Of a stretch of DNA of 64,000 nucleotides, positions 23,519 through 37,172 are shown piece after piece. The notes under the pieces are model-generated. The model searched no databases. It had not been told where the DNA came from and saw only the letters and a list, made by a program, of their open reading frames with translations. The stretch is from Endomychus coccineus. Lineage: Eukaryota > Arthropoda > Insecta > Coleoptera > Endomychidae. The stretch covers positions 164,770,388 to 164,834,387 of the forward strand of contig OY294068.1 in assembly GCA_958510875.1 (NCBI GenBank). The letters are read 5' to 3'. How positions within the stretch are numbered: position 1 is the stretch's first letter; every line of letters starts with the position of its first letter. The position numbers were made by a program, and so were the translations under genes.

Positions 23519-24516
23519 ATAGTCTAGGAGCTAGGCCGATATTGATGGTCTGAACATTAACCCAATGGCACTATGGTTTATCGTTAGAGGACGTTTCAAT
23601 GACCAATTCATTTCACAGACCGAATTTTTCCCTGCTGCTAGATTCCGAGTAATTGGCTATTATTTAGACCAACAATTTTTCTTTTTTTCGTTTTGTGAAT
23701 GAAAGTTGCGGGTTACAAGGTAACATGATGGCACCATGTTAAATAACTTTATTGGAGGTCAAATAAAGATTTAAAATTATTGCCATCACTCCTTGCTTAT
23801 TTCAACCCCCCAAAATTCCCTAAAATCATCCAGCAAGATGAAAAAATGGAATAAAAAAGAGCCGTTTCGATTTTAAACCCAACCAGAGTCTCAAAAATTT
23901 ACTAATTTATCATAAAATTGGTCATATTATCATATGATTCATATTTTTTTGGGGGTGGTTTCAGTTTTGGGGGGTTCAAATAGGCAAGGTGTGATGGCAA
24001 TCATTTTAAATCTTCATTTGACCTCCAATAAAGTTATTTAACATGGTGCCATCATGTTGCCTTGTAACCCGCAAGTTTTATCCGCAAAATGGAAAAAAGA
24101 AACATTTTCAGTCCAAATAATGGCCAATTACTCGAAAATGGACCGATAATTTTTGATGGCATAGGGTATGTTAGCAATTGCCAACACCAATGAACATTCT
24201 TCACCAGGTTTGGAAGGGTTAACTTGCCGTCCATTTTCGGTCCAATTTTAACTGGTCGGCCTGATAAACAGACACGATAAAAAATGATGGCACATGGTGG
24301 AAGTGTATGAAAATGGCATGCTCTTATAGTAACCGCAACTTGGAAAGGGTTAACCTGCAGTAAAAAAAAAATGCGGATGCCGTATCTCGAGATCTAGCAG
24401 CCGGGGAAAATTCGGTTTGTGAGATGAATTGGTCATTGAACCGTTCTCTAACGATAAACCATAGTGTCATCGGGTTAATGTTCAGACCATCAATAGCGGT
24501 CTAGCTCCAAGACTAT
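23519..24516. mobile_element. Foldback element, about 1 kb
   Basis: The outer arms, 23519-23645 and 24385-24516, begin ATAGTCTAGGAGCTAGGCC and end in the inverse; GGTTTATCGTTAGAG and TGATGGTCTGAACATTAACC recur inverted. Inner arms, 23705-23835 and 23940-24075, repeat GCGGGTTACAAGG, ATGATGGCACCATGTTAAAT and TTTGACCTCCAATAAAG. A short single-copy stretch between the right inner and outer arms explains the asymmetry. No coding capacity. Confidence 0.85.
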
Positions 24517-24769
24517 AAGGATCTCTCTATAAGGTGCCGCTTGTGCCATAATTACTACTTATTCATATTTGAAACATCTTAGAATATGTATTTAATTTCA
24601 CAATATATATTGAATAACTTTCTGCATATATAGAAGTTGTGAGGAATATATATGAAAGCTTAGCTTCGCATATTCGCCACTGGAGGCGCTCAGGCGATAT
24701 ATTAGTATCAGGAATTACCAATCAGATTCGGCAACATCGATGATTTAACGTCATGTACAGAACGTTCCC

Positions 24770-25455
24770 AACGACAGGGGCAGCAGGGGCACTCAAAAGT
24801 CAAGTAATGCGAACCATAGCTTGTCAAAGAATGCAGAGATACACTAGCTGAACTAGCCAGGAGAAATGAAGTTCAGCTCATCTGGGTCACTGGACACAGT
24901 GGACTTGGAGGAAATAAAATGACCAAATCCCTGGCCAGGCGAGGGTCGTCCGGCGCTCCTATCGGACTGGAGTCAATGGTCACTTTATGAATTGCATGGG
25001 GATCTTGCCCTCCTGGACTAACTTAACAAAGAGTAGTCAGAACTGTGGCGAGAATCACCAAGCATGAAGCAGGCTAAGCTTTTCTTTAAAGATCTTGTTC
25101 CTAGACTTTCAAAGAAATTCCAAAAGGGACATCAGAGAGATCACTGGAATTCTAACTGGTCACTGTCGTCTTAACAAACACATTCAAACTATGGGCATCG
25201 CAGCTGATCCTATATGCAAGGAATGTGTTGGAATACCCTGCATTGATATTTCTCCAGCACCGCCACTTCGAAGAATGAAAACTGCTCCCACAAGAACTTA
25301 TTGTTGGCAATATTCTGGGCTTCTGGCGGGCCACAAACCTGGTAGGATAGAAAAGGCTTCTAACCTTGGGGCGCACAATGAGCCCAACTTCGAGGCCTAA
25401 GTGCATTTGGGGGCTTAGCTCTCGCCCCTCAAATGATGATGATGATGATGACCGT
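24770..25455 (+). mobile_element. LINE 3' end, sense strand, with GAT-repeat tail
   Basis: RNase H residues read LAELARRNEVQLIWVTGHSG with GLGGNKMTKSLARRGSSG, the usual WVxGHSGxxGNExADxLAR box. Farther on is LTGHCRLNKHIQTMGIAADP with a CKEC half-knuckle. Frames change several times. The 3' end is a run of GAT/ATG triplets (25434-25452), a typical simple-repeat tail for I-superfamily LINEs. Unlike most LINE pieces here it lies in the same direction as the host gene. Confidence 0.75.
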
Positions 25456-28150
25456 ATAAAAAAGTCGATTTGTCAGTGCAGTCCAGCCATTTATCAATAT
25501 ATATAATATATGCAGAGAAACCAAATATGGTGCTGGCTTTTCGCTGGAAAAAGGACTGGAACCTATTATTGGCCGTAGTGTACTCATATGGAGAGTCCGC
25601 ATACAGGATCATTCCTGGGCAGGTTTTGTCAGGTACAGGAGAAATGTAACAGGTCATTAATACCCCGCAACAAAATGTTTGCGGACAGTTTAGTACAAAG
25701 TTTACTATTTTAATTTTGAGCTACAATAATTATAATGATAATTTAATATAACAGTGCAAACAGAAGTTTCATAAATTTGATTGGTCATGAAGTGGATTAT
25801 TTGGAAGGCTGTTATTTTCTGAGTTTCCTACCTATAATAATACTGTGACGTGCCTTATCACTTTTTGGCGATTGTTACTTACAACGGCTTCAACACTCCT
25901 TGAAGTCTACCAGATCTGATTCCAATTAACTTTATGTTGATTTGGCGGACTTAAGATTTTTTTTGTTAAGGTTTACTCCTCGTTGAGCGTTCCTGCTACG
26001 GCCCTCTTCACAAAGCCTAACACAGTGTCATCTATGGACAGCATTGTCCCAAGGTAGTCTCAGTGAAGTGAATAACCAGGGGTCAATAGGGCAGATTGAA
26101 TGGTATTAATATTGCAGGCTTTAATTGCAGTCAATACTTGGTTACTTTTCAGCTACTTAAATGATGTTGCAGAAAGTTATACTTTTCGTTAAACAAACAA
26201 GGAGCTTCCCAATAATGAGTTTATCACTAATGGAACGATATTTGATATTGCAAGGCCGTACCGTGAGCAAAACAATGGAACTCAAATAGTAAAATCACTA
26301 TTTACCTAATATTTCAATGGTAACTGGCAGAAAATCTACTTTTCGATTTTGTTGGTATAACTGATCCTTAATCCCTTATTTTGGAAGACTCTGATTCAGG
26401 CTGACCGACTGACTATCGCTGAGTAGCTAACTCATCACCACTTGCTAGTCGTCCTCTTATACTAATCGAGGTGCTGGTCAAGTCACCATCATCAGTTTCT
26501 GCAGACCCCATGTTCCCCCATTTCGCGCGAATAATGCTTCACCAATTCCGAAATTCTGTGCCCTGAATTTTATGCTCACGACATCTGTTTCGATATTTGA
26601 TGTAGACATGAAATATACACGGTTTAAGATGAAATCAAACATACACGGTTTATGAATTGAAATGAATGCAAATGTGATTATTATACTACCCAGGTGTCCA
26701 CACTCGGTACTATGTATATTTGTATACAACAATATAAGTATTCGGAATTATAAATTCCACTAGATCACGCGTTTCGGCTATACTAATATAAACGAAATAT
26801 TCTAAAATTTATGACCAATATAAGTGTTTCCCAATAAACAATTATTCAAGATTTTAGAGCTCCGTTACAATACATTGAATTATCTATCTTTACTACTCAA
26901 ATTCAATATTTTTAGATTATCAGTAGCGGGCAAACTATTTTGAGATTTAAAAAATTCGTTATCAAAATTGAAATTCACTTCTTGTGTTCAAATGAATTAA
27001 AATGTTACATCCAGTCTACCACCTGTTAAAGTCATTCTGAATGTGGGTAGATGTAGTTTTTTTGATATTATTTATCATTATCTTATGGAAATGAGCTGTT
27101 GAATTTGAAATTTCAATCAAATATTTCCGAAACAGTTGCATTTGAAAAAGTAATTTGTTGAAATAGAACAAAGAAACTGAAAGGAACTGGACGGTAGGCA
27201 TGAGAAAAGGGGAATATATCAATTTCCAGCAAACATTCATTCCTACTGAACGTTAAAAGAGAATAAATGTTATGACTTTTGGCGAAAATAAAACGTTTAT
27301 CTTAACTATAAATATCTCTATAAACCTAATTTGAGTTCAGCCTTTTAACAAATTTATTACGAATGTAAACCTATGAACGTTTATTTAAAGTAGCCAAACT
27401 GATTGTAACCAACAAGTTATCTAATCTCCTGAAAGTTGAAAATCCAAAGGAGCATAACCTTGAATTCTTTTGATTACAAAAAATATATTGAGTTTCATTG
27501 AAATTCCTGTGGAAGTCTAAACATAATTTGACATAAAGCACATTCAGACGTATACTCGATTCTTTTCCTCGTAAATTATCCCAAATTATGTGTTAAATGG
27601 TTCTGCAAGATAATTTATTGATAAAGCATTTCAAACATTGGCGCCACATATTTTAGACCTCCATGAACGAATTAGTAATTACAATAAATAATTTCCTCAA
27701 ATACCTTTTTTTATTATATACATAATAAATAATTTACTTAGATTCTGATAAATTTCCTAAAGTATGAACTTTGAACTATTCTCAAACAACTACCTACTTC
27801 TCTGGGTAATATCAGGAAAGGATATTAAATAAATAAAACTTGAATAATAAAGAATGTTCTAAATTCTTACGCTATGCGTGAACCACCTGTATTTGAAAAA
27901 GTACAAATGAAACCTAAATGAAATCTTGTCGGCGATTTCATTGTTCGGATTTAAAGTAAAGCGTGCATAGCATGTCTGTTGCACAGTGATGGTATAGTCG
28001 GTCGTTTATGCGAAACCAGTTATGGATCATCTATCACCAGTCACTCGAAACTATTATATAGATTACGTGTACACAAGTTGATCAAAATCAATCGAATAAT
28101 AATTAAAGAAAAAATTAAACATAATTATTAACTCAATGTTATCTCATGAA

Positions 28151-28519
28151 CTATACCATGTGCGTAACTAGGGGATATTTCTGCTTCCAATCATAGTTCG
28201 TTCGAATACTAGTACCAGGTGCAGTCTGGGCATATAAAACCCCAGTTATTACCGAGAATTGGTGAACAGAAGCCGAACTATCTCTGAATACGAGCAAAAT
28301 CGCTATTGCATTCAAAATGAACTTGGACGCATTCAGAACCAACAAATAGCGCTCATGAGTAACCCTAGATAGAAGATTTGCGTCCATATTGAGAGAATCA
28401 CAAGCCGGATTAACAGGGCATTCTAAATCTGTCGTCGTATGTTTGGCATTAAATTGGAACTGCATCCAAGGATGATACACTGGTTGTACAACAAGGTCAT
28501 CAGACCGACAATCACTCAT
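28151..28519 (-). mobile_element. Possible LINE reverse-transcriptase fragment
   Basis: The minus-strand ORF has SLNMDANLLSRVTHERYLLV with LNASKFILNAIAIL. This resembles the helix after the RT FADD box, where LNxDLxLIxxWxxxxxLxLNxxKT is usual. No catalytic motif is visible. The call is a weak resemblance only. Confidence 0.3.
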
Positions 28520-28940
28520 GTTTCACGATGACATGGTGGCATCAGACAGAACAAATAACCAATCAAGTCAAAGTGGAAGATACAGTGCATGTGCTGCTTA
28601 GGGATGAAGGGGGTTTCACTCATTCGGTTCAAAGTCAAACGGATACTGGAATTCTTCAATGGCACAAAAAACCTTTCAGACATACATTTTGAACCTAAGG
28701 ATGATGATTTCTTAGAGCTCAATAAAAATGACATAAAACAAAGTGATACATGTTAAGTTAATGAGTCCGAACTGATATTCAAATCATATTGGACTCATTA
28801 ACGTATCGCGTATTACTTTCTTTTATGTTTAAACAAGTTGACTGATCAGCAGTCTATGGGAAGCAATCATCTATAATCCAGGCAATAAGCCGGGATTTCA
28901 GCTATAATAAAAAAAAACATGTAGATCAGAATCGGAGAAT

Positions 28941-29385
28941 TTTGTGAGATTCGATTCGTGGAGTTATCATGATCATTCATAACACATAAAACATCACCGC
29001 TCACCATCCTTCCCTTGGGGACCATTTATAGACCCCAAAAGGGAAATTTCGAATTTAAAATGCACCAAGGAGTTTTCGATCGCTAATCACGATTTTGACG
29101 TCAGATTCACTTGAAATCAATTCTCGGGTGGAAATTCGATCATATTGGCCATTTTTGCACCCTCATAGATTATTTTAGCAATATATATTATTTTTGGACT
29201 TTAAATCTACCAAGGAGGTTTTTTGGGTCGCTGATCATGATTTTGACGCCAAATTTACATTTAATCAATTCTGTGGGTGAAATATCGGCAAGTTTTGGCC
29301 ATTTCTGGCCCCCAAGGGAGGAAGAGAGTGGGGTTTTATGTGTTATGAATGATCCTGATAACCTCACGAATCGAATCACACAAAC
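28941..29385. mobile_element. Small inverted-repeat element with an internal duplication
   Basis: The ends are inverted copies of about 50 bp: TTTGTGAGATTCGATTCGTG on the left, and CACGAATCGAATCACACAAA on the right. Between them, 29055-29165 and 29200-29310 are direct repeats (ACCAAGGAG; TCGCTRATCA-GATTTTGACG; ATCAATTCT). MITE-like; no coding capacity. Confidence 0.8.
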
Positions 29386-31639
29386 ATTCTTTTATTTTCC
29401 GGTTCGTTGCCTGGACTACTATACCGAGCAGACCATACAGGGGCCGCAACACAATTATCAAATCGCCACGTTCACGTCGTTTTTATAAAGCTTAAAGATT
29501 CATAATTTCTAGCTTGTCTTCGTATGTCCGATATCGTGTTGCACCTTTTCTAATGACACAATATCTTCAACATCCAGCGAACATATGTTTTGAACAGTTT
29601 GCTAATTGTTTAAGACGATGAAGATATACTTAAATTTTTTATTGATCAAATAAAGTAGGTGTATTAGCCTTACTTGTTGGTGCTAGTATATGCAATGATG
29701 TCGATTTGAGACGCGATTTGCTTCAAAATAGTCCTTGTAGATAATATGTTTTTTTTCGGTCAAACTTGCTCAAGTGTACTACTTTTTTCATATAAGTTCT
29801 TGGGAAATATGTCACACTACCACATATCGCTAGAACAATACTAGAACAACTTCAAAAACATTGTTTTGACATACACGAGTTTTGAAGTTTCGAAACAACT
29901 TATCTTTGTTATTGATATAAATAAACTAAACATCCTTCTAGAATCAACTAACTCATAAACTTAGTCTATGCTACCATTTTGAAGCTTTCATAAGGTTTGT
30001 TGCTTGTCCAAAAAAACTAAAATTTGAAGTTGACCTTGTTTTGCACCAGTTTTTTGTTGTAACATTTTGGTTTGTCCTGATATTTGCTCTAACTTATTTT
30101 TCTATTGCACGTAAACTATGAATATTTGTTGTATATGCATATGAATTATCGCAATTTGCTTCAGTTTATAACTTTTTTCTTCACATTTGTCTTACTGTTG
30201 CACAAACTTTTTCTAGACGTTTGTTTAATGAAGAACTATCTTTATAAAAAAACTTCAATGAGTCTATGTGAAAATAATTTTAATATTTTCTTGAGATAAA
30301 TAGGAAATTCTAAACAACTCCTACACAGGGACCAGCCAACGGATCATTTACTTTCTTCATCCATTTCATATTGGTGTCCTTTTTTCGTTGAATTTAGGTT
30401 TTCACAAAATTGACGGTATTTTCGGGAATATGCGGCAAGAGGCGTAATGAACTTGTTTTTCTTGATAGGTAATCTTCAGTTTTCCATTATATGCCAATAG
30501 CAGGTTATTTTCTTAACAAGTTGTGATTTTGATTTCTTTGTGCATGATAACTTTCTTTGTAAAAAATTCGGTTTTTGTTTCCCTTAAAAAAACTGTAATA
30601 TTGTTCTACACAACTTTTTCTCCTGCTGTATTCTGTGATGAGGGTTGAGATTATGAAACTCACCTGATCTAGAACACAATCCCCAGTCGCAGACTATGCA
30701 ATTTCCTTAGCTACTTCAATAAGTCGTTTCGTCCTTGAAGTTATTTTCATAATGAACAGTAAGTATAACTATTATTAAGCGAGAACAAACGCCAGTGCTA
30801 CTTGACAGCTCTTCGTTATTAACTGCATCTCTGGTGCAAGAAAACGAAAAGCTGAATTGACTCTAAGACTTCATTGAGAAATTACAGAAGCTGCAAGCGC
30901 AATAGCAGGATAACTCATAAAAAAGAGACAACTTGAACATTGTTATATACTTTCTGGCGCAGTATAAGTATATTTTGAAATGTCTTACTATTTCACTAGA
31001 AATTGTGGGCTATATAAAGAATTTATCTCTACGATAAAATAAAAAATTTAAAGTTGTCTTTTTATTGCACAAACTTATAAAATATCTATTCAAGAAGTTA
31101 CATTATTGCACCAGCAAGTATAGCAATTTAACATTCAGAATATGAGATTAGCTCAAAATCGAGATTTTCAAGTTTGTCTTGGTATTGTTCTAGCACAACG
31201 ATATATTTACTATTTTCATCTTTACGTACCTTTTTGTCTCACGACCATCATTGGAAACGTATCAAAATAATCACTGTCCAAAACGGAATTTCTTAAAACT
31301 AGTTGTATGAATCAGAAGTGGTAAGAGAATTAAAGTTAGAGTTTGAAGAATCGTAAGAACTTGAAAGACTAGGAAAAATTTTCGATTCATTAGCATACAT
31401 CAGTAGGTCCTGGGCCACTTGGGACACCCCTCCACTCTACCCTTAGGCTACGCCCCTCTCCTACCTAAGCTAACCCCACCACGAGGCTATTCCTTTTCCC
31501 ACCTAGATTCGATGATCTGCTAGGTTTCCTATGCTAACCTCACCTCGAGGCTCCCTTCTCTTGCTGTACTTGTTGTTTTTGGCTAATCCCTACAACGAAA
31601 GATAGTAAAAATTCAATCAACATTTAATTTTTATTCTGA

Positions 31640-31990
31640 TTATAATCAACAATCAACAATCAGTCAACCAAGACAAGGCCGAAGCACTTACACCGCTAGA
31701 TTGAGTCCATTGTGCACCCCTTGATACCAGAATCAATTCAGCGGGCCTACGGCAGTGCCGAAGGCAGAGAGTTTGCATGGACTGATATCTCTAATGGTTT
31801 CAAGCAGGATATGTGTGCTGCCGAGGTGTTGTAGCCTAAGATGTGAGAGGAAGGTTCGTCCGTCTCTCCACATCTACTACAAGCTGAGTCTTCAACAATG
31901 CCTCTTGTGTGTAGATGTTTATTCAGATGACGTTATCATGCGAGGAGTCCTGTCACCAGTCTTAGGCCTCTCCTGCTCATAGAGAGTAGG
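31640..31990 (-). mobile_element. LINE 3' end, antisense, copy 1
   Basis: On the minus strand: MSRRGLRLVTGLLA, then HLNKHLHTRGIVEDSACSRC with GETDEPSSHIL, the post-RNase H CCHC-like segment. TTGTGCACC with GATTGAGTCCA follows, and the 3' end is an AATCAACAATCAGTCAACC-type (TTGA)n tail. A second copy of the same 3' end is at 45425-45605. Stops interrupt the frame. Confidence 0.7.
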
Positions 31991-33065
31991 GTATTAGATC
32001 CGATGATGATCCTTTTTTTTTATTGATAAGATGGTGTTCTCGAAACCTTATGAATGAAAGAGGTTGTGATTTTCGAAAAACTTAAAATTTTTTTCGGATA
32101 TTTATTTTCTTAAAACTCCTTTCAATCAACCAAAGATGCTTTGCCTGAAGAAGCATCATCCGAACAATAAAATATCTAATTTCGATTCTCGCTTACCTCT
32201 GGCTTCAATCCAATGTGAAAATGAACGTGTGATTACGCACGTGGAAGGTATCCTACGCCACAATCATTTTGTATAAATTATTGTTGTTCTTTGATTATCA
32301 ATCACGTTCCTCTGCAATGGCATGTAACATTTATTTCACACCTCGCTGATTCCCTGAAAAATAATAATTTTTGGAACATAAGTAAACAAAAAATATTCTT
32401 AAACTATTTAATATCAAAACAAAAGTACTAATTTGTAGACAGTCTGATTTATTGGTGACAAATTTGGCATATTTTCATTGCCAATTATTAAATAAGTATT
32501 GTGTTGATGACGTCATTTTGGCTAGACAACGTAAGATAATCATCAAATTAAGATCCAGATAGGACCTGTGTAGCTCTGCATGTCGTTTAACGAATACCAA
32601 CATTCTCTACAATTTTGGAATTTTGCCCATGAATCATGAAATTCAATGAAACACTTTGAGCTCAATTCTCGTCTCCACATTTGTTCCCTTTCTGAGTTGT
32701 TGTTTGTAGAGTTCTTGATGTTGACTCCTGTTGTATCATGTACCCCTATCCTCACGATTTCGTAATACTTTTTCCGAATGTAAGTGTAGTCTCACTTACA
32801 TTTGATGAAAGTATTTCATTTGAGATTGGAATGGAATAAGTTGTATAAGACATAACGATTTTGTTTTATATTTGAATGGAATAAACTAACAACAACAGAA
32901 TCGTGATCAGCGACCTTGAAGACCCCGAGTGATTTTTTTTACGCTAGTGATGCATCGTTTGCAGATTTTAGTTGTAATTTTCTATGAAAATGTCTAGTTT
33001 TTCCCGAATTTTCCGATTTTGGCAACGAATTCATGATCAGCGACCTCGATAACTCTCGAGTAACG

Positions 33066-34050
33066 ATTTGAAGATACGTACTGAAGCATCCCCCATGTCC
33101 TGTTGGGAACTGTACTTGGTGCTGATCTACCTCTCCGTGACTCCTACTGTTTCATGCGGCAACATCTGTAATGAGGCAATGAGTCCACCGTCCCCCTTGG
33201 TGGATTCATTCCAGAGCCGCTGCGATTGCGTTGACATCGCTATCCTCGCCTCCTTGGTTATGGTACGTCGTCAGCATCTTCAACTCCGCGCCTACGCCTG
33301 TAGATCACCGCTCCTTCTTCCACCATCAGACGGATTTGGTGGCATTTCGTTGATAACACACACAGCATCGTACGAGACTGTGCGATATGCGCGCGTCACT
33401 CGTAGAGCACACCTATGATACACCGAGGTTAATTGGCATATATACGATGTCACCGCCGCAGCTGATATCCATATTGGGTCTGCGTACAGCATCGTGGAGC
33501 TGACGACACTGGAGAGTAGTATTCTGCGACTCTGAGGATTCCCCATATGTTGAGCATAATTCTGGCCAGTGCGTTGGCCACCGCAGCTGCTCTAGTGCTG
33601 ACCACAAGCAGATGTTCGTTGAATCGCAGCCTAATATCTATCTTGGTTTCCGGGTATCTCAATGATGACTGCGAAGGTATGCCGCAGCTCTCAATGGTGA
33701 TTGTCACAATTTTCTGTCGTTTTCCTGCTGGTCGTCGGTGATATCTCGGTTTTATGGTCCCTGGAAATTTGTGGCAACATCCTCTTTCGCTTTTTGCGTG
33801 GCTTCTTCCAAGTACTTGGTAATGACAATCAATTCTGCAAAGCCCACAGCCTCCGCTGTGAACATGGGTAACTTCAGCACCGCATCGTTCATGATGTTAC
33901 ACAATAAGGGTTCGATTACCGAGTGTTGTGGGACGCCTCATGTGCTATTGTATGCTTTGAGTTCCTCGTCCGAATTGTACAACAACGTCCTTTCGCCAAA
34001 GTAGCTCGCGATCATCCTCGTAATGTACTCCGGGACCTCCATCAATGTCG
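33066..34050 (-). mobile_element. R1-clade LINE fragment: RT C-terminal part, antisense
   Basis: In order on the minus strand: GVPQHSVIEPLLCNIMNDAV (RT motif with PQGSVLGPLLWN), FTAEAVGFA where the FADD box has decayed, PSQSSLRYPETKIDIRLRF with AAAVANALARIMLNI, YRTVSYDAVCVINEMPP, and a final GRWTHCLITDVAA, then RSHGEVDQHQVQFPTGHG. This last block (W--RLIPD---W--R-HGE-----TQ-LTGHG) is the R1-type end. Several frames and stops show it is dead. GC content is well above the surroundings. The fragment meets a GT-rich microsatellite at 34043-34130. Confidence 0.85.
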
Positions 34051-34130
34051 TGTGTGTGTGCTTGTGAATGTGAGCGTGTGGATTTGGATCTTCGTACGCA
34101 TGCGTGCATGCGTGTATGTGTGTGTATGGC
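34043..34130. repeat. GT/GTAT-rich microsatellite
   Basis: TGTGTGTGTG, GTGAATGTGAGCGTGTGG, GCATGCGTGCATGCGTG and TATGTGTGTGTATGG follow each other. It lies at the 5'-truncated side of the R1-like fragment. Confidence 0.85.
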
Positions 34131-34824
34131 ATCCTCTGTTCATATTGTTATAAACTGCATAGATAACTATTATCAGAGTTACAAAAAAATTTGTAAAATT
34201 AGTGTTGGATAAAGTTTTGTGCTAGTTTCGTGTGTTACTTATATCATAATAGTCGCTGAGAAATTTATCCCTCTCGGTTCACGGCCTTGAGAACTTAACT
34301 TTCCACTTGATACTCATACAGTATCGGAAATAATTCTTCTGGGGTATAGACATAAATCTACACATGCAACAAGGAACGCAATGATATGGTAATACCACAT
34401 AAACAAGAGAGACGCACTGCTATGCGCCCCTCCTCTTACCTCACCCGAGGCGTTAACTGCGACTCGCACATTCACCCCACTGGTGCTGGTAGGATACTGA
34501 CGTCCTACGTGCTGAGCTGACCGACCTGGAATTGTAATGCTCTCTCTTCATTAGCAAGCTATTCTTTACGCTCTCATGAAGCCACCATACCCAAGATAAA
34601 TAATTTCCGAACCTGTATACCACATAACACACTAGTACCATAAATAACCATTACTTCAAAGAACGAAGTAACATAACGTAACTCCAAAAATCTTCTCAAT
34701 TTTCGTCATTTACAGCTATTCACAACATCGTCAAAAACAACAATTAGCAGTTTCTTGATTGTGTTTCGAATTTGTAATCCGTCATTGCACAAAGTTTGAA
34801 TTTCATTCGTTATCCTTATTGCAG

Positions 34825-35012
34825 ATAGTACAAGTGGGCTAGTGTTTGGTATCCCCCTTTCTCAATGCTTGGAGAACGACCGGTTGACCAGAGCTACTGC
34901 TACATCTCGTTGCTACAGAGGAAGTGATTCTGGAACAGAAGAACCTCGTTTAGCCCGACATGGTTCAAGAGCCAGTTTCAGTTCTCTGATAGAAACACCT
35001 AGAGCTGAAGAA
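34825..35012 (+). CDS. ARHGAP6: RhoGAP exon C (FGIPLSQ block and serine/arginine-rich linker)
   Basis: The acceptor is TTGCAG after a 17 kb intron; the donor is GTAAGT, a strong consensus. The exon enters in phase 1 and leaves in phase 0. It encodes VFGIPLSQCLENDRL, the family hallmark ahead of the GAP domain, followed by a low-complexity linker with RGSDSGTEEPRL, SRASFSSLIETPRAEE and several possible phosphorylation sites. An ATG lies in frame inside the exon (34842), but the conserved residues upstream of it and the phase match show it is internal rather than a start. Confidence 0.88.
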
Positions 35013-35893
35013 GTAAGTGAATGTTTTTTTTAAATCAGTTCAGTGAATCAATTTTGCTCCTGAGGGTGATAGGTTGTTTGTGTAATTTAATGCTGAAACC
35101 ATATTTTGTTGATCCTAGAAGGTACAAATTGGCTCAAATTTGAGCATATAATCTGTGACTTCAAATGTAGTTGTTTTGGAGTGTAGGAAATCCTCCGACA
35201 GCAAATCACAAAAAGGAAAATTTCTCGACAGATACGTCCCAACAAACTTCTCTTCACATATGAAGGTAGTTAAGATTTGAGGTTTCTTATCGAAATTGGA
35301 GTGAAATGTAGTAATCAGTAAAACATAAATATGTCGATTCATAATGAAAAACGATATTACGCTCTTTGACAGTGATTATTAGCGCAAGCTTTTTCCTTCA
35401 AGAAACTAATAGGAATAATAGGCCAGTCAACATAGGTATAAACACATTTTTTTCGAGGCTATCATAATTTTATGTTCGATTCTTATGCAAAAAGTGGCGC
35501 TGAAACCGATGGTGAAGTTAACAATTATATAAAGTTTATGCTATTGTATCTGCGTTTTTGTTTGAAAAATTATCGAAAATTGTGTATAAAAAAGAACCTG
35601 TTCGAGATAATCTCATGGAATTTCACATGATGATATATGTTAACAAAACACTTCGTTTAAAATGACTCATTTGCTTCTTTTCATGAATTGTTATTAACAA
35701 ATTATTGGTGTTTATAAGCAGATTTTTTTCTCCGAATGTATCTGCTGAGATTACGCCATATTTTTTCGGGACACAAATGTTTATAATTTCTAGTAATGAA
35801 CAATTGTCAATTGTTAATTAGCATTAAAGACTTATGGTTCTAATAAAAGTTGATCAGATTGGACTTTATTTAATAGTTCTTACTGAACAAGTT

Positions 35894-36566
35894 AAATATC
35901 CCGGTGGCCAAATGTCGGATCGAAACTGGACTCACGGTATTGGAAGGTTTCTCAAAAAGTCATACTTTCATTGAAGATTTATTGCGAACCGATAAGTATA
36001 TCCCGAGATACTATACCGAATGTGTCTGTAGTCATGAATCCACCATTTTGAATTTTTATTGAGCAAAACTTGGCTAAATGTAAAGAGTAGAGCCCAGGTG
36101 GCCTGAGTTCAAAATATATTACTAGATTATTGAATATATCGATACATATGGACAATTCAAGAAACGTGGAAATCGGCTAAGGCATCGAGTGCGATTTTTT
36201 GTAAATTTCAGGATTAGGAATTCGTCTACTTTGGGTACTATATAGCCTAGTCTGTTTTTTCCACTGAGTTTTGGTCCTTATCTAGTCTCATCGAGGAGCT
36301 GAAGATGATGACTGTCGTTCACGTGTTAGCACACATAAAGAAGCTGAGTTGAGTGTAGATCGTTAAGTTATTAACTCTATTCTTACTCTCTACATTAAGA
36401 AAAGTATTGCTAAATGAAAATTCAAAATGGTGGATTCATGACTACAAACACAATCCGTACAATATCTTGAATTCTACTTATAAATCTTCAACCAAAATTC
36501 GTTTTATGGGAAACCTTCCAAATGCCGCAAGCCCCGTTTCAATCCGACATAAGGGCGCCCAAATAT
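35894..36566. mobile_element. Foldback element, about 670 bp
   Basis: The arms 35908-36075 and 36400-36562 are inverted copies: TGTCGGAT-GAAAC, TTGGAAGGTTTC, TTGAAGATTTAT and GTAGTCATGAATCCACCATT with TTGAATTTT are shared. The unique centre, 36080-36400, has no ORF. The exact ends are uncertain by about 15 bp. Confidence 0.75.
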
Positions 36567-37172
36567 GCAATTTGTTATGTAAGCAATCAAATAAATTGTT
36601 GTAGAAAGTAAACAAAGAAAAAGAGTGTACCTTCACCATATAGGTGCGTAGGGGGAACTCAATGCCAACAATTTGAGCCAAATTAGATCACTTTTTAAAT
36701 GAGCCGGAAGTGTCTATATGCTAATAAACAATTGACCTAAATTGCTTACTCACTCGACAATATAAAGATTTGGGTCGCTAAAAAATATGGTGTAATCTCT
36801 AGCCAAAATTTAGCTTGTGATGTGTTTTACGAAACGATTAAGCAAATACATTCGGAGAAAAAAAACTTTATAACAATTCATTAAAAGAAGCATATGAGTC
36901 AAACAGCTTTGGTCTTATACACATTTTTCAGGGAAGATTTGCCTCACCAAGAGAGAGAGAGATGTTTAAAACTTATATCAAACTGACACAGATACTAACG
37001 AGGCACAGACCGTTTAGCTACCACCTCCACAAAATTCAGAATGGTCATTCACTCCGATGCAAGGGGGGAAAAAGAAGGCGAAATAACAATCTTGTGCACT
37101 CTCTGTAGAGCGACGCTGAGGAAATTCAGAAACTGAAATGGTACCCCTCGTTAAATCAATAATCACTTATCC

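Larger units (their letters stand above)
17821..34824. other. Intron B-C, 17 kb, foldback- and LINE-rich
   Basis: The largest intron seen. Foldback elements lie at 18135-19886, 20470-22427, 23519-24516 and 28941-29385; LINE pieces at 24770-25455, 28151-28519, 31640-31990 and 33066-34050. The stretches 22440-23500, 25660-28140, 29400-31200 and 32000-33060 are AT-rich; I see scattered short repeats but no gene. Bases 32895-33060 carry two copies of a GATCAGCGACC motif shared with elements elsewhere. Confidence 0.6.

Noticed and set aside
34842..35033. Short gene starting at an internal ATG
   Set aside because: It is exon C read through its donor; the conserved residues begin before the ATG and the phase joins exon B and D.
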